Shown here one piece after another: positions 35,901-47,744 of a stretch of DNA of 64,000 nt. The stretch's first letter is position 1, and the number at the start of each line of letters is the position of its first letter. Source of the stretch: Meloidogyne chitwoodi (lineage: Eukaryota; Nematoda; Chromadorea; Rhabditida; Meloidogynidae); contig JACZZP010000015.1 in assembly GCA_015183035.1 (NCBI GenBank), forward strand, positions 1,612,001-1,676,000, in the 5' to 3' direction. The notes beneath the pieces were generated by a model. The model had not been told where the DNA came from and did no database searches. It worked only from the letters and a program-made list of their open reading frames with translations. The position numbers were made by a program, and so were the translations under genes.

Positions 35901-37362
35901 ACTTGTAATAATGGTTGAACTAATTCTCCTTCACATATTTTAGTAATTGGATTTCCACTAAAATTAAGTATTCTTAAAGCAACAAATTGTCTGAGATCAG
36001 GAGGGATTAAAGTAAAGTTATTGTAGGAGAGGTCTAATGATTCAAGCTGTGAAAAAATAGAATAAAAAATTATAAAAAATTAAATTTACTTGAAATAGAG
36101 GAGAAAAAGAATCATAATCAAAACGCTGAAGCCGATTATAAGACAAATTTAAAAACTTTAGTTTTTGTGCTACAAAAAACGATGAACTCTGGAAAATTAT
36201 TTAAAAAATAAAGATTTAAATTTGTAATTATTTTCAAATATATTTATTAAATTTTTTTAACAATTAAAATTAATATAAAAATAAAAAAGATTACTTGTGC
36301 AGCAGACAACTGATTATGACTTAAATCAAGAAATTCAATTGATGGACTGTCTCTTAGCATGTGCTCATTAATTGACTATTTAAATTATTTAAAAATAAAT
36401 TTAAAAATTAAATATTAAAATAAAAATTAATTTACTAGCAAATAATTTCCATTTAACATTAATTTCTTCAATTTAAGTAATCTAAAAGCTTCCCATTCAA
36501 TACTAAAAATTCTGTTTTTATTTAAATTAATTTCTTCAATGTTTGGAAATGATAGAAAATCATTTCTAGAAATGCTCTATAAAATAATGAAAATAATAAT
36601 TTTAAATAAAATTTTTTTTTAAAAACCGTTATTTTATTTTCGCTTAAATCTAAGCTAATTAATGAAGGAAAAATTGATTGGATTGATTCTCTTGATTCTT
36701 CCCTTCTAAAATAATTAATTATATTTTTTATTAATATTTAGATTTTTATAAATTTATTAAATAAGAAGTAAAAAATTTTTTGTGATAAATGTGCGCAAAA
36801 AAAATTAAAGTTTATTTTATTATACCTATTATTTTTTAAAGTTTATTTTAATTTTTAATTTTGCTTCAAGTTTATTTTTCAGTTATGTATTTCTCAATCT
36901 TAAAGTTTATTTATTAAAACCTTTTATTTTCTTTTTCAATTCTAACATGTTCCAATTGACCACCATGCAAATTAAGTATTAATAATTTCTCCATTCTAGG
37001 AAAAATTCCCATATTTTCAATTTCACTATTTATAATACTTAAGTTTTGTAATGAAGAAGAAAATTGTGTTGGGAATGCTCCTCCTTTAAAGTAAAAATTA
37101 TTAAAAAATATAATTTAATTAACCAGAAACAAAAAGTTGACGTACTTCTGTTCTAGACAAATTACTACAATGAATAGAAAATATTTCTAAATTTTTTTAA
37201 AATTATTAAAATAAATTAATTTAAAAAAAAATATTTACCATCATTACAAAGGCATTTTAAAGGACATATTGCTGTATTACTTTTAAAATTTTGTTGAGAT
37301 ATTAAAGAATTTAATTTATTAATTATTAATATTAACAAGAGTGAGAGAATTTGAATAAACAT
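32966..37362 (-). CDS. LRR-Ig-(FN3)-transmembrane receptor (IGLR/LRIG-like)
   Basis: Seventeen exons (37239-37362, 37124-37186, 36921-37083, 36627-36705, 36436-36576, 36295-36375, 36090-36188, 35903-36046, 35668-35834, 35007-35499, 34808-34933, 34625-34762, 34445-34579, 33910-34049, 33744-33863, 33594-33700, 32966-33213), 855 aa, all in phase. Signal peptide; LRR cap CPLKCLCND; about ten leucine-rich repeats (SLDLSENKIT, FLDLSHNQLS, FLNLSYNRL, SLDLSYNNF); carboxy cap NPLDCNC; an Ig domain (FSLYC ... DAGEYIC); then a fibronectin-III-like stretch (APTIQIKPVEIGSHYIALVW ... YNVVRLRPL). One membrane helix (AIVIFCILFFICCFLFCF) precedes a basic tail ending SVENIALC. Several introns fall exactly between repeats. 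Closest by architecture to nematode IGLR and vertebrate LRIG/LRR-Ig proteins; which ortholog is not decided. Confidence 0.9.
33214..33593. repeat. ATGTTTT-word-filled intron
   Basis: The intron before the last exon of the LRR-Ig gene is packed with ATGTTTT / GTTTTATG words. A second intron, 34050-34444, has the same composition (GCATGTTTT, AACATGTTTT). The introns between are normal A/T. Confidence 0.7.
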
Positions 37363-40282
37363 ATTTTATTAATTTAATTTTTTATATTTTTTCTAAATTT
37401 AAAAAATTTTGTATTTTGTTGTATTTAATTTTAAATAAGCTAGGAATATTTAAAAAGTAAAAAATTATATTTTTCTTAGTTTTCGTAATAAAAAATCATT
37501 TTTTAGAGTAAAGAAAAGTAAAATTATTAAAATAATTTTGAAAAAAATATTTTTTTTAATTAATAATTTTATGGTGAGAATAAATAATTAATTATTTTTA
37601 AAATAATTCTCTTTTTGAAAGTATTTAACTTTTTATTTCATTTTAAAAAACAATAAAAAAAGAATAAGAACAGCAACAATTGAAAAAATAGTAAATAATT
37701 CGTGCCATTAACTAGAAAATTTTTTTTGCCAAAATTTGTCAACAAAAGTTAAACAATGAGAAAATAAAAAATTCTTTTTTTTTGTTTCTTTTGCTTTATT
37801 TTATTTTTTACTTTTTCTGTTCTGTCGACAAAAAAATTATTATTATTTTACTTAAAGCCGCAGAGATATAAAACTAACAAGTGAATAATGTATTAAGTGA
37901 GGTAATAATAATTCAAGAGAGAAATCTTAAAAAGAAAAAATTAAGGTTTAAATAATAAATTATATAAAAAATTTTTTTTTGTTTTTAAATTAACGAATTT
38001 TTAAATAAAAAAAATTAAAAAAATTTTAATTTATTTTTTATATAAATGTTTATTATAATAATTAATTTTTAATGTTAAAGCAGTTTGCATGCAGAAAAAA
38101 ATTAAATATATTTTAGGGGAATAATAATAGCCAATTAATTATTGTTCCCTCGAGAATTAAAAATAAACAAAACTGAACCTTTAATAAATAAAAAAAAAAG
38201 ATTTTAAAAAGATATTTTTATTAAAAGAATATTTAAAGGTAAACGAGTAAAATAAAGGGGGATATTTAACCAAAATATATTTATGTTCAATGGAGTGAAA
38301 ATATTTTTATATTTATTTTTATGTCAAGAAAGGAAAAAAGGACAATTTTTGGCAAAAATTTATTCAAGCAACAAAAATTTAAATTTATAAATTTTATTTT
38401 TATAAAAAATAGAACATTTTATTAAATATTTAATAAAATAAATAAATTATTTTTAAGTATTTTATAGAAAAATAAAACTAAAAAAAAATATAATTTTCAA
38501 TAAAATGAAAAAAATAATAACAATATAAATGCTATTTTACTTGTTATAACGAAAAATAATTAAATGTACAAATTTATTTATATTTATATAAATGTGTGGC
38601 ATTATAGAGTTAAAGTTATATTTAATTAAATGAAAGCAGCTGGTTATTTGTATATTTATTTATTTATTTAAAAATAAATAATAAAATAAACATAAAAATA
38701 TAAATAAACTTAGAAATAAACTTCAAACTAAACAAAAATAAGCCTGAAACTAATTAAACTTGGAGCTAAACAATACAAAAATAAATAAACTTAAACTTAA
38801 ATAAAAATATAAACTTGAAATTTAAAATAAATATAAATAAACTTGGAAATAAAATTGCTACTCAAATATACATAAATATTATCGGTGTGCATGTTTTGTG
38901 TTAAATGTTAATTTATTAAAATTACTAAAACTATTAAACAAAAAAAGTAAATTTTTAGTTTTTTTTTCATTTAAAATACTTTTAGGATTAAGTCATCAAA
39001 ACACACAAAAATTATTTAATTTTTAAAAATATTATTTTTTCTATTTATTAATAATATAATAATGATAGTCGTGAGAAATTATAAATCTTCAAAAGAAGTC
39101 TTTTCAAAATTTTTTCATTTTTTTTTGCCAATGGTCAACATTTTCATGTGGAGAATTCTTTTCTTTATTTTTTCAATTTAAAGAAAAAAATCTTTAAAAA
39201 TAAAAATTTAGAAGTAATTGCAGCCCGGGTAATTCTTTTTAAAGCTTTTTGGCCACACAACCGCAAAATGATTTTTAAACGTTTTGATGGACAACACAAG
39301 TTATTTTATTTAAAAATATATATTTGACCAATAAATTTATAAAGGAGAGAATTTTGTTATTTTGAAGATATTTTGACGTTTTTTTAGAATAATTTTTTTA
39401 ATATTTTTGTGACATAATTTTAGAGGCACAACTGTTTATGCGTTAATTTTATTAAAATAAATAAAATAAAATTTTTATTTTAAATTAAAATTTTATATTT
39501 AAAAATACAAGGAATATAAACACTCGAAAAATATTAAAATAATATATTTTTAAAAAATTAAATAATAAATAAAAGCTTAAGTTTTGTAAAAATTACAAAA
39601 ATTCATTCTAACTCTCTTCTGTAAACTAAAAAAGATAAATATTTACATAATAAAGGGTTAAATTAAAAAGTTTATTTTATTTTATTTTTATAAAAATTTC
39701 CAGACTCTAATGTGAAAGTATTAAAAATAAATTAAGCAAATAAAAAGCTGCTTAAAACTGTCCTCTAAGCATTCGTGACTTAAATAAATTGGATTATATA
39801 TATTTTTGGCAAAAATAAAAATAAGAGAGAAAATTAGGCGATAAAAAAAAGAAGGGAAAGTTTATAATATAGAAATGAAATAAAGGGAAAATGGTTTAAG
39901 TCACACAAATGGCCACAAATTGGCTAAAACTCTAAAAATGGAGAAGGACAAAAATCTTCTTTTTGTGTGATGAGTAAAAGCAACAAACACAAACACTTTA
40001 AAGAAAAAGCCTTAAGGGGAAATTGAAAAAAGAAATTAAATTAATTAAAATTTAAAAATAAATAAATTAACTATATTTTTAAAATATAATTTTGGAAATT
40101 TAAATTAAATTAATATAGGAAATGGATTGAAATAGAATTACTTGAGAACGAGAGTTTCTCCCATTTTTAATATAAATTTTAAAAATCAGTCTTGGGTTTT
40201 CATTCATTTTTGGTTTAGATTTTTTAATGTTTCGGTTTCTAGTGACTTGGCTTAAATTTTTTAAAAATATTGATGTGCATGT
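37363..40282. other. Intergenic DNA upstream of the LRR-Ig gene
   Basis: Poly-A/T-rich, no gene seen. 38695-38860 is a cluster of AATAAACTT(G/C)AAA words. Confidence 0.55.
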
Positions 40283-40290
40283 CTCGTGAC

Positions 40291-40531
40291 CGGTGATGGG
40301 ACAGTTCCAACATTTCCACGGAACTAGTTCCAGTTCTGGAACTATTGTGCGGTGAGGAACTAGTTCTGGACAAGTTCCAGTTCTGGAACTATTGTGCGGT
40401 GAGGAACTAGTTCCGGATATTTCTAGTTTCGGAACTAGTTCTGGAACAAGTTCCAGTTCCAAATCATTTCAAGAAATTTTTAGTTCCATAGTTCCAGTTC
40501 CGGAACTAGCACTGAAACTTTCCCATCACTG
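40291..40531. mobile_element. hAT-type MITE of the GTTCCAGTTCC family
   Basis: Termini CGGTGATGGGACAGTTCC and, inverted, CAGTGATGGGAAAGTTTC. Perfect 8-bp duplications CTCGTGAC flank it (40283-40290, 40532-40539). The interior is made of GGAACTAGTTC and CAGTTCTGGAACT words, including a direct repeat of about 58 bp that ends GTGCGGTGAGGAACTAGTTC. A relative of the nested element at 24450. Confidence 0.92.
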
Positions 40532-40539
40532 CTCGTGAC

Positions 40540-42228
40540 AACTCGTAAAATTGAGTAACCATAATTTTAAAATAAACGAATTTTATGAATTTTAAAAAAC
40601 TAAATACAAAAAACTCAAAATTATAAAAATTTTTAGGAAGTAAAGATCTTCCTATCCAAAAATATAAATAATCATACTGACAATGAGCATATATTGAAAC
40701 AATAAATTATGTATCACCGATGATTTAAAATAAAAGATAAATGTAATTTTAAATATTAAGTAGACACTAAACATTTTATTTTATTCTATCGATATTTTTA
40801 CGAATATATATTGAATTAGTCGTTCAAAAACACCTCAAAAACACCTTTTCTAAATTAAAATTCTTCAAGTTTTTAGATTAGTCGTTAATTTAATTTTTTT
40901 GCATTTTTAAATTTTAATTGTTTATATGATACATTTATTTATTTATATATTTATTTATTTATTTATTTAATATATTTCAAAATTATTGCAAATATCTCCT
41001 AATATTTATTAATATTTTTGTTAAAAAATAAATAATGTTAAATTAATTATTATTTTTCTCTAAATTTTTGTTTACTAAAAGAAGATTCTCTCTTTTTTTA
41101 AATTAAAATGTCAAATAGTAATTGTTATTTTTAGACATCAAATAAAGACAAATTGAATTTAATTTGATTGTTTTGTTTAAATTAAAAATAATTTATATTT
41201 TATTATAAAAATGTTTATTTTTTAAATTCAATTAAAATTAATTCAGTGCATTTTGTGTGAAATTCTTGTTTAAATTATATTAAAAATTGGTTCTAAAAAA
41301 TATATAAAAATTATTTAAAAAAAGGAATAATTAAATAAAAATTAAATATTGTGAACAAATAAAGAAAGCAACCTTAAAATTCTGATTTTTCAAAATTAAA
41401 TATTATCTCTTCTTCTGATTTTTATTTTTTATAATTTCCTTATTTATAAATTCTGATTTTTCAAATTTATTTTATTATTTATTACATTAATTCTGATTTA
41501 TTTATTCTTTTTTTCTGAAAAATCATTAAATGTTTATTAATTTTTTATTTTACTATTAACATTATATATATATAAATCATTCATTTATTTATTTATATTT
41601 TTTATAAAAATTGCAAAAAGCAGCTTTTAGTCTTTCTTATCCTTCTTTCCTCTTTATCATCTTTTTTCTTTTTTTTTCGATGACACCCCCCCCCCCCATA
41701 AAAATAAATAAATAAATACAAGATTTTCACCTTTTTTTCTTTTTTTTTATTTTTTATTTGTACAATAATATATATAATATATTTTTACCTTTATTTTTGC
41801 CCTTTTTCAATGATTCTTCATTTTTTACAAAAATAAATATTTAGTAAATATATCTTTTTTTCCGTTATATTTATTTTATAAATTTATTTAAAATAACTTT
41901 TTTAAGTGTTATTTAAGAAAAAAAATTAATTTCAACAAATAATTGTTTTTTAAACTTATTAATATTTTTTTAATTTTTTTTTAATAATTTATTTACATCT
42001 GATTTTTTTAATTATTTTATTGGTAAAATTTTAGAACAAATTTTTTAAATTTTATTTATTATAAAATTGTTTTATATTTTTATTTAAATAATTATTTTAT
42101 CAAAATTTTATTTATTTTTTTTCTAATTGAATTTTTCTCTTTGAATTAATTAATTAATTAATTACAAATTTATTAATTAATTAATTTTTAGATCAAATTA
42201 TAATAATTTAATTATTTTTTAATTAAAA
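40540..42228. other. Intergenic DNA with a C12 run
   Basis: No gene seen. 41375-41520 has TTCTGATTT words, 41640-41760 is pyrimidine-rich and contains twelve consecutive C (41686-41697), a likely slippage site. Confidence 0.55.
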
Positions 42229-42734
42229 ATGCTTTTATTATCTGCTGATAACGAAATTGAAGAAATTCGAAAAAGTATTAAACAAGTACGTTATTTATTA
42301 CAAAAAATGATTAGAGGAACAGAAAATATTACTGAAAAAATGGAACCAGCACTTTTTTCAACTGAAGAAGTTTTAATTGATGCTAAAATGGCTGTGGCCA
42401 ATGCTAGCAATATTTTTGTGGAATTTTCTAATTATAATGTAATCTAATTTTTTAAATTAATTGAAAAAATAAATTTTAAATAATTTTTAAAAATATAAAA
42501 AAATTTAAATTTCAGTTTCCAATAAATAGAACATACATTATCTTAATATTCTTGTTTGAATTTGTAGCTTTTGGAATAATTTTATTACTTATTTACAAAA
42601 TTATTCAAAATTTGAGGAAATTATTTAAACAAATGAATGAGAAAATTGAAAATGAAATAACATATTTAAATAAAAATAATTTGAAAAATTTGACAGAATT
42701 TGAACTTCCATTATTAAAAAATGAACAAAAATAA
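42229..42734 (+). CDS. Small single-pass membrane protein, hypothetical
   Basis: Two exons, 42229-42438 and 42516-42734, joined in phase 0 at AAT|GTAATC and TTTCAG|TTT; 142 aa. Residues 5-68 are helical and charged with heptad-like spacing (EIEEIRKSIKQVRYLLQKM), suggesting a coiled coil. Residues 75-97 are a hydrophobic segment (YIILIFLFEFVAFGIILLLIY), followed by a Lys/Glu/Asn-rich tail. There is no signal peptide, so it could be a tail-anchored or internally anchored protein. I do not recognise it. It converges on the PAN-domain gene 450 bp away. Confidence 0.75.
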
Positions 42735-42894
42735 TAAAATATTTTACATTCAGAATATTGTAATTATTTAAATATTTTTATATAAAACATTAAAAGACTT
42801 AAAATAGAGATCAGAACAAAAAAATACATTTTAATTTTACAAATAAAATACATTTAGAAATAATTAAACTTTAAATAGAAATTATTAGGAAAAT

Positions 42895-43175
42895 AAAAAT
42901 CAGAATAAATCAGAATTATTTTTTAAAATTAGAATTTAAAAATCAGAATTATTTAGATAATTCTGATTTTAGTTTTAAATATGTCTGAATTTTACTTTGA
43001 CAAGAATTTAAGTCAGAATAAAAATCAGAATATAAAAACAGAAGTCAGAATTTAAAATCAGAAAATCAGAATAAAAAATAAGAATTTTAAATCAAATCAG
43101 AAAGTCATAATTAAAATCAAAAAACCAGAATTTAAAATCATAAAGTCAGAACTTAAAATCAGAAAACCAGAATTA
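42895..43175. repeat. TCAGAATTTAAAATCAGAA word array
   Basis: Reverse-strand version of the TTCTGATTTTAAATTCTGA array found from 28.9 kb on, filling the gap between two convergent genes. Confidence 0.8.
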
Positions 43176-43182
43176 TTTTCTC

Positions 43183-44129
43183 TCACAAATTTACATTAGA
43201 AACAGGAAATATAGCAGAACGTGAACCAAAAGAATACTCTAATGATGCTATTCTTGCCATACAAACACATTCACCTTGTTTTAAAAAAAGTTGTTGTTGT
43301 TTTTCTTCTTTTTGTTGATTATTTATTGAATTTAATTGTTGTTCTTCTTCTTCTGATAATTTTTCATCTGTGGGTAATCTAACAGCTGAAAATTGGGGAG
43401 AATTGTTTATTATTGTTGTTTCTTCTTTTGGAGGTAAAATATTTGGTGTTGTTGTTATAAGAATTGGTGGAAGAGGACTCCAAGAATATATTCCATAAGC
43501 TAATATAAAAACAAGTTATTTCATTTAAAATTAAAAATTATTTAATTTTTTAAATAATTTAAAATCAATCACCTGTACAGTATTGCATACAATCTTCATT
43601 GTTTGGTAAATTAACTCTTACTGAAGCGGTACCTCCTTGAATTTTAATGTTTTTTAAAAAAGCTCCAAGGCCTAAAAAATTAATTCAAAATTTTTAATAT
43701 TTTTTTATTTACCATGATGAGTATTTGCTTTTAATCCAGAAGTCATTCCCGTATTTTTAAAAGAATTTGAAATTGCTGATTTCATAAAACAACGACCATT
43801 TTCTTCATCGAATGTATATCTAAGAAATTAAAAAATAAATAAAAATTTAATTTTTTTTTTAATTTACGCAATGCAACAAGGATCTCTAGCACAAGCAATA
43901 CAACATTGTTTAATTTCAGGTGCATTAAATTCATCATAAGTTCCTCCATGTAAAGCAATGTTTGGTAAATAAAAACAATTTGATGCTTAAAAGAAATATA
44001 TTTTTTAAATTAAATTTAAAAAAAAATAATTTTATAATACTAACATTTTGCTCTAATTAATGTTGAAAATAATAAAATAATAAATATAAAAATTGTTAAA
44101 ATATTAAAAAATATTTTGCAAAATATCAT
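43183..44129 (-). CDS. PAN/Apple-domain secreted protein
   Basis: Exons 44045-44129, 43868-43985, 43713-43819, 43573-43671, 43183-43499; 241 aa. A signal peptide (IFFNILTIFIFIILLFSTLIRA) is followed by SSNCFYLPNIALHGGTYDEF, then CCIACARDPCCIAYTFDEE, NGRCFMK and NNEDCMQYC. This Cys spacing (C ... CC/C ... C-A-x-T-x-D-x-x-x-x-x-C) is typical of PAN/Apple domains, which bind proteins or sugars. The last exon has a Gln/Glu-rich stretch (EEEEQQ; QQQL) and ends GECVCMARIASLEYS..., with no second obvious domain. Nematodes have many secreted PAN proteins; the ligand here is unknown. Confidence 0.82.
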
Positions 44130-46594
44130 AATTAAATAATAAATTAAATATTATCTTCTTAAATTAAATCAGAAAAGAATATTTAAATAAATATTCTGGT
44201 TTATAAAAATACAGATTATTTAATTAATAATTCTAAGATATGCATACATTTTAAAAAATATAGTTCTGGTTTATTAAAATAAAAAATTCTGAAATTTTTA
44301 TCAGAATTTCAATCTTCGAAGATTCTGATCTAAGCAGAACGTCTGGTTTATTAAAAATAAAAATTCTGATTTAAAAATCAGAAAATCATATTAAATTAAA
44401 TCAGAATTATTGTTAATTATTTAGATTCTGATTTTTAAGTTAAAGATTAAGAGAAAAAAATCGAAAATTATAAAACAATTAAAATAAAATATTCTAAAAT
44501 AAATTAAAAATCAGAATAAAATCTAAATATAATTATTTTACTATTTTATTATTTATATTTATTTTTAGTATTTTACTAAACAATAAAATGAGAAAAGCGA
44601 TTACCACCGAAGCGTGTGTGTTTGCTTCCGCTACAGCAATTTAATTAAAAAAGTAAGGAAAAGGAAGAGGGGGATTGACTGATTGTGAGCGGAAGCAATG
44701 CGCAATTTTATTGTTTTATAAATAAATTGAGAGAAAAAAAGTTTTTAGGCTATAAAATGAGAGTAGAGAATAATTAATAAATTTTTTAGTTCATTAGAGT
44801 ATAATTATTAAATGTAATTATAAAATAAAAATGTTTTTTTCTAATTAAAAAAATAATAAATTAATTGTTTAATTAATTTATTGGTTAAAAGCAAGAAAGT
44901 TTCATTTTCATTAAACACTATAATTTTTAATAAAAAAAAAGAATAAAAATTATATATCAATTTATTTTGTGCTCATAACTGTGTAATTTATTTTTTAGTT
45001 TAATAAACTATATACATACCTAGTTCAACAAAAAATGGAATTAGATAATTTATTGAAATATTAAAACAAATATTTAAAATTTTTGTGATTTTATTTATTT
45101 CTATTTAAATAAAACTCTAAAATTAATAACTTAATATTTATAAAATATTAATTTAAATTTCTTTTTTTTCAACTTCCGGTAAATAATAAATAAATAAGTA
45201 AATTGTACTAGTTGTATTTAGTTATGCGCAAAAGTCTCTTTTTATCAATTTTTAACAAAAGTTTTTGCAAAAATCTTTTCTTCCTTTTAATAGTGCAAAA
45301 AATCAAGTTTTTTGGTTTTAAATTATTTATTGGAAAAATTAAAAATATATTATATGTTTAATTAATTTTAGTTACCTTAAATTATCATAAATAAAATTAA
45401 TAAATTGATTACATATGTCATTTGACATTATTAATTTTTTTGTTTATATTTTTGAAAAGGAATAAATGATTGATTTTTTGACAAATATTTTTTTAATTTT
45501 TTAAAAAAATATCACGAGTTTTTTTCTTTTTTATGAATTTTTATATACCTATATAATTATTTTTAATTTATTTTTAAATTACCTATTAATTTAAATTTAA
45601 AAATTTATATAAATTTTGGGATTTTTTAATATTTAATATTTCCCCACTTTATTTATTTATTATTCTTGTTGTATATGAGTAGTCGTCTTTTATAGACACT
45701 TTAACGGCGTGCCGAAAAATGCGTCAGTGGAATATCGGTCAGTGGAAAATCGGTCAGTGAAGAAACAGTACATAAAATCACTGAAATACATGTAAAACAC
45801 AAAAATACATTAAAATTTTTTGTGTTTTTAGTGTATTGTGTTTTAATGTGTTTTGTGTTTTAATGTGTTTTGTATTTTACAAGTGTTTTTGTATTTTATT
45901 TGTGTTTTTATGTTTTATATGTGTTTTGTATTTTTTTGTGTTTTATGTTTTTTGTTTTTTACATAAAATAATTTTAAATTAAAGTTTAATAGAAAAAAGG
46001 GATAAAATAAATTTTTAGACCAAAATTAAAAATAAATAGGTAAATTGAGAATCAAATGAAAAAAAAATAATAGTAGTAGATTAATTTAAAAATTTATAAT
46101 TAATTTATTTAAAAAATTAAAGCTATCAAAATAACCATTTTTCATTTCTTTATTTAATAATTTTTTAATTTTAAATTAATTTTTTATTCAATATTAAATT
46201 AAATGATAACACTTGATTATTAAATTTAGAAACATTTTTTAACAGTTATACAAATAAGTTTATTTAATTTAATATAAATATACCCTTAAATTTTAGTTAA
46301 ATTAATTAATATTAATTAAAATAAACCCAAAATTAATATTTATTTTCGATTTTAATATTTACCAAAAAATATAATACAAATATTTTAATAAATTTGAAAA
46401 ATTATCTGTTAGATTTCTGCTTAATAGTATACCTTCAATACTCCCAAAGTTGTGGGATTATTATTATTATAGAAGGACAAAATGGGCTGTTCGTTTTTTT
46501 AATTAAAAAAATATCTACCTATATATACTCTAAACACTCTATTTATTAAAATTAATTTATATTAATTTATTTTATTTTAGAAATATATTTAAAA
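44130..46594. other. Intergenic DNA with word arrays and a small inverted repeat
   Basis: 44160-44420 holds TTCTGATTT words. TGCTTCCGCT near 44629 and AGCGGAAGCA near 44689 form a 10-bp inverted repeat in a GC-richer patch. 45830-45960 is a GTGTTTT array. No gene is supported. Confidence 0.55.
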
Positions 46595-46990
46595 ATGTCT
46601 TCTTCTTCAATTAATATGTATTTCATTTTTTATTTTTTTATTTATTACAATTTTATTATTTAAATTTAATAATGGTTGTGTTAGAGTGGTTGATCTTTGC
46701 GACAAAAACAACAAATGTTGTGATGGTTTAACTTACCAAAATACAGAAAATAAGAGTAATCGAAAATTTGAACATAGATGCAATACAGGAACTGCTGGTA
46801 CTTAACATCAAAAATGTAAAGGTTATGATAGATGCGATGCTGGTACTTCTCGAGTTTATTGCTGTTTTGGAAAGTATCGTTGTGAAAGTTGTGATGTTAA
46901 AGGCGCAAAATGTCAAGGAGGAGATGACCGAATAATGGAGATAATTGTTGCTCAAATAAATGTGACAGCAAAAATAAATATTGTATTTAA
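46595..46990 (+). pseudogene. Cysteine-rich (knottin-type) secreted protein, broken
   Basis: Starts with the family leader MSSSSIN and a hydrophobic run, then loses frame. Coding resumes with CDKNNKCCDGL and later CCFGKYRCESCDVKGAKC, ending KYCI. In-frame stops (including TAA near 46803) and at least two frame changes separate these blocks. The order of the pieces follows the intact genes at 56398 and 57427. Decayed relative of a secreted family; not expected to give a full product. Confidence 0.8.
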
Positions 46991-47352
46991 TTAATTAATT
47001 AATTAATTTTATATTCTTATTTAAAATTATTTTCTTTTCAAAGGTTTAAGCATTTAAAAAATGTGGCTAAAAATTTCAAATTTATTAAACTTTCTTCTAT
47101 TGAAAACTTAAGCAATTTAAAAAATAAAATTATTTTATTTTTTATCAAAGTTTATTAAAAAAAAATCAAAGATTAAAATTAAAACAAACAAATAAGCATT
47201 TTTCATCTCTTCTCTTATTAATTTTTAAAATTAAAGTTTATTTATTTTAAATTCCAACATATTTTTTATAAAAATTGAAATAAATACATACCTATTTCTA
47301 TTCATTTACCGTATTTCTTTTAATTACCCACTGCTCGTTTTACCTTTTCCGA

Positions 47353-47490
47353 GACTACATCAGTCTCTTCAGAGCGCCTGTGATAAGGCACTCTCTTGTG
47401 TGAGAAAGACGCAGAAAATATGTACAATTCTGGAAAAAGGCAGATCACAATATTTTTCTCTGACCGCAAATATCCAATGGTCAGTTACAA
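47353..47490. mobile_element. Fragment of the TAGAGATCGG MITE family
   Basis: CTCTTCAGAGCGCCTGTGAT, AAGACGCAGAAAAT, TTCTGGAAAA and CAATGGTCAGTT align with the interior of 27238-27476. The ends are missing. It lies about 110 bp before the TATA box of the gene at 47745. Confidence 0.75.
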
Positions 47491-47595
47491 AAGTTTCCTT
47501 TTTGATGTCTAACAAAACTTTTAACCTAATAAGACGAGACAGGTAATAACAAGAAAGTGATAATGTCGACGACGGTTTCTCCTCTCATTGTTTAC

Positions 47596-47603
47596 TATAA
47601 AAG
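47596..47603 (+). promoter_or_regulatory. TATA box (TATAAAAGCA) of the gene at 47745
   Basis: Same ten-base box as the other family members. It is 107 bp before ATG 47703 and 149 bp before ATG 47745. Confidence 0.65.
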
Positions 47604-47744
47604 CAGAATATTTTTTTATCAAATTTACATTCTTCAATTTGCAACAACTACAACCAGACAACAATCTCTTCAATTTCGAAACAGCGTCAAAACGTGTCAA
47701 GGATGACAAAGATCTGTCGCTGCACGTCTAACGCTAACTTCTCT

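Noticed and set aside
45830..45960. GTGTTTT array as a telomere-like repeat
   Set aside because: Irregular units, not TTAGGC or another nematode telomere repeat.
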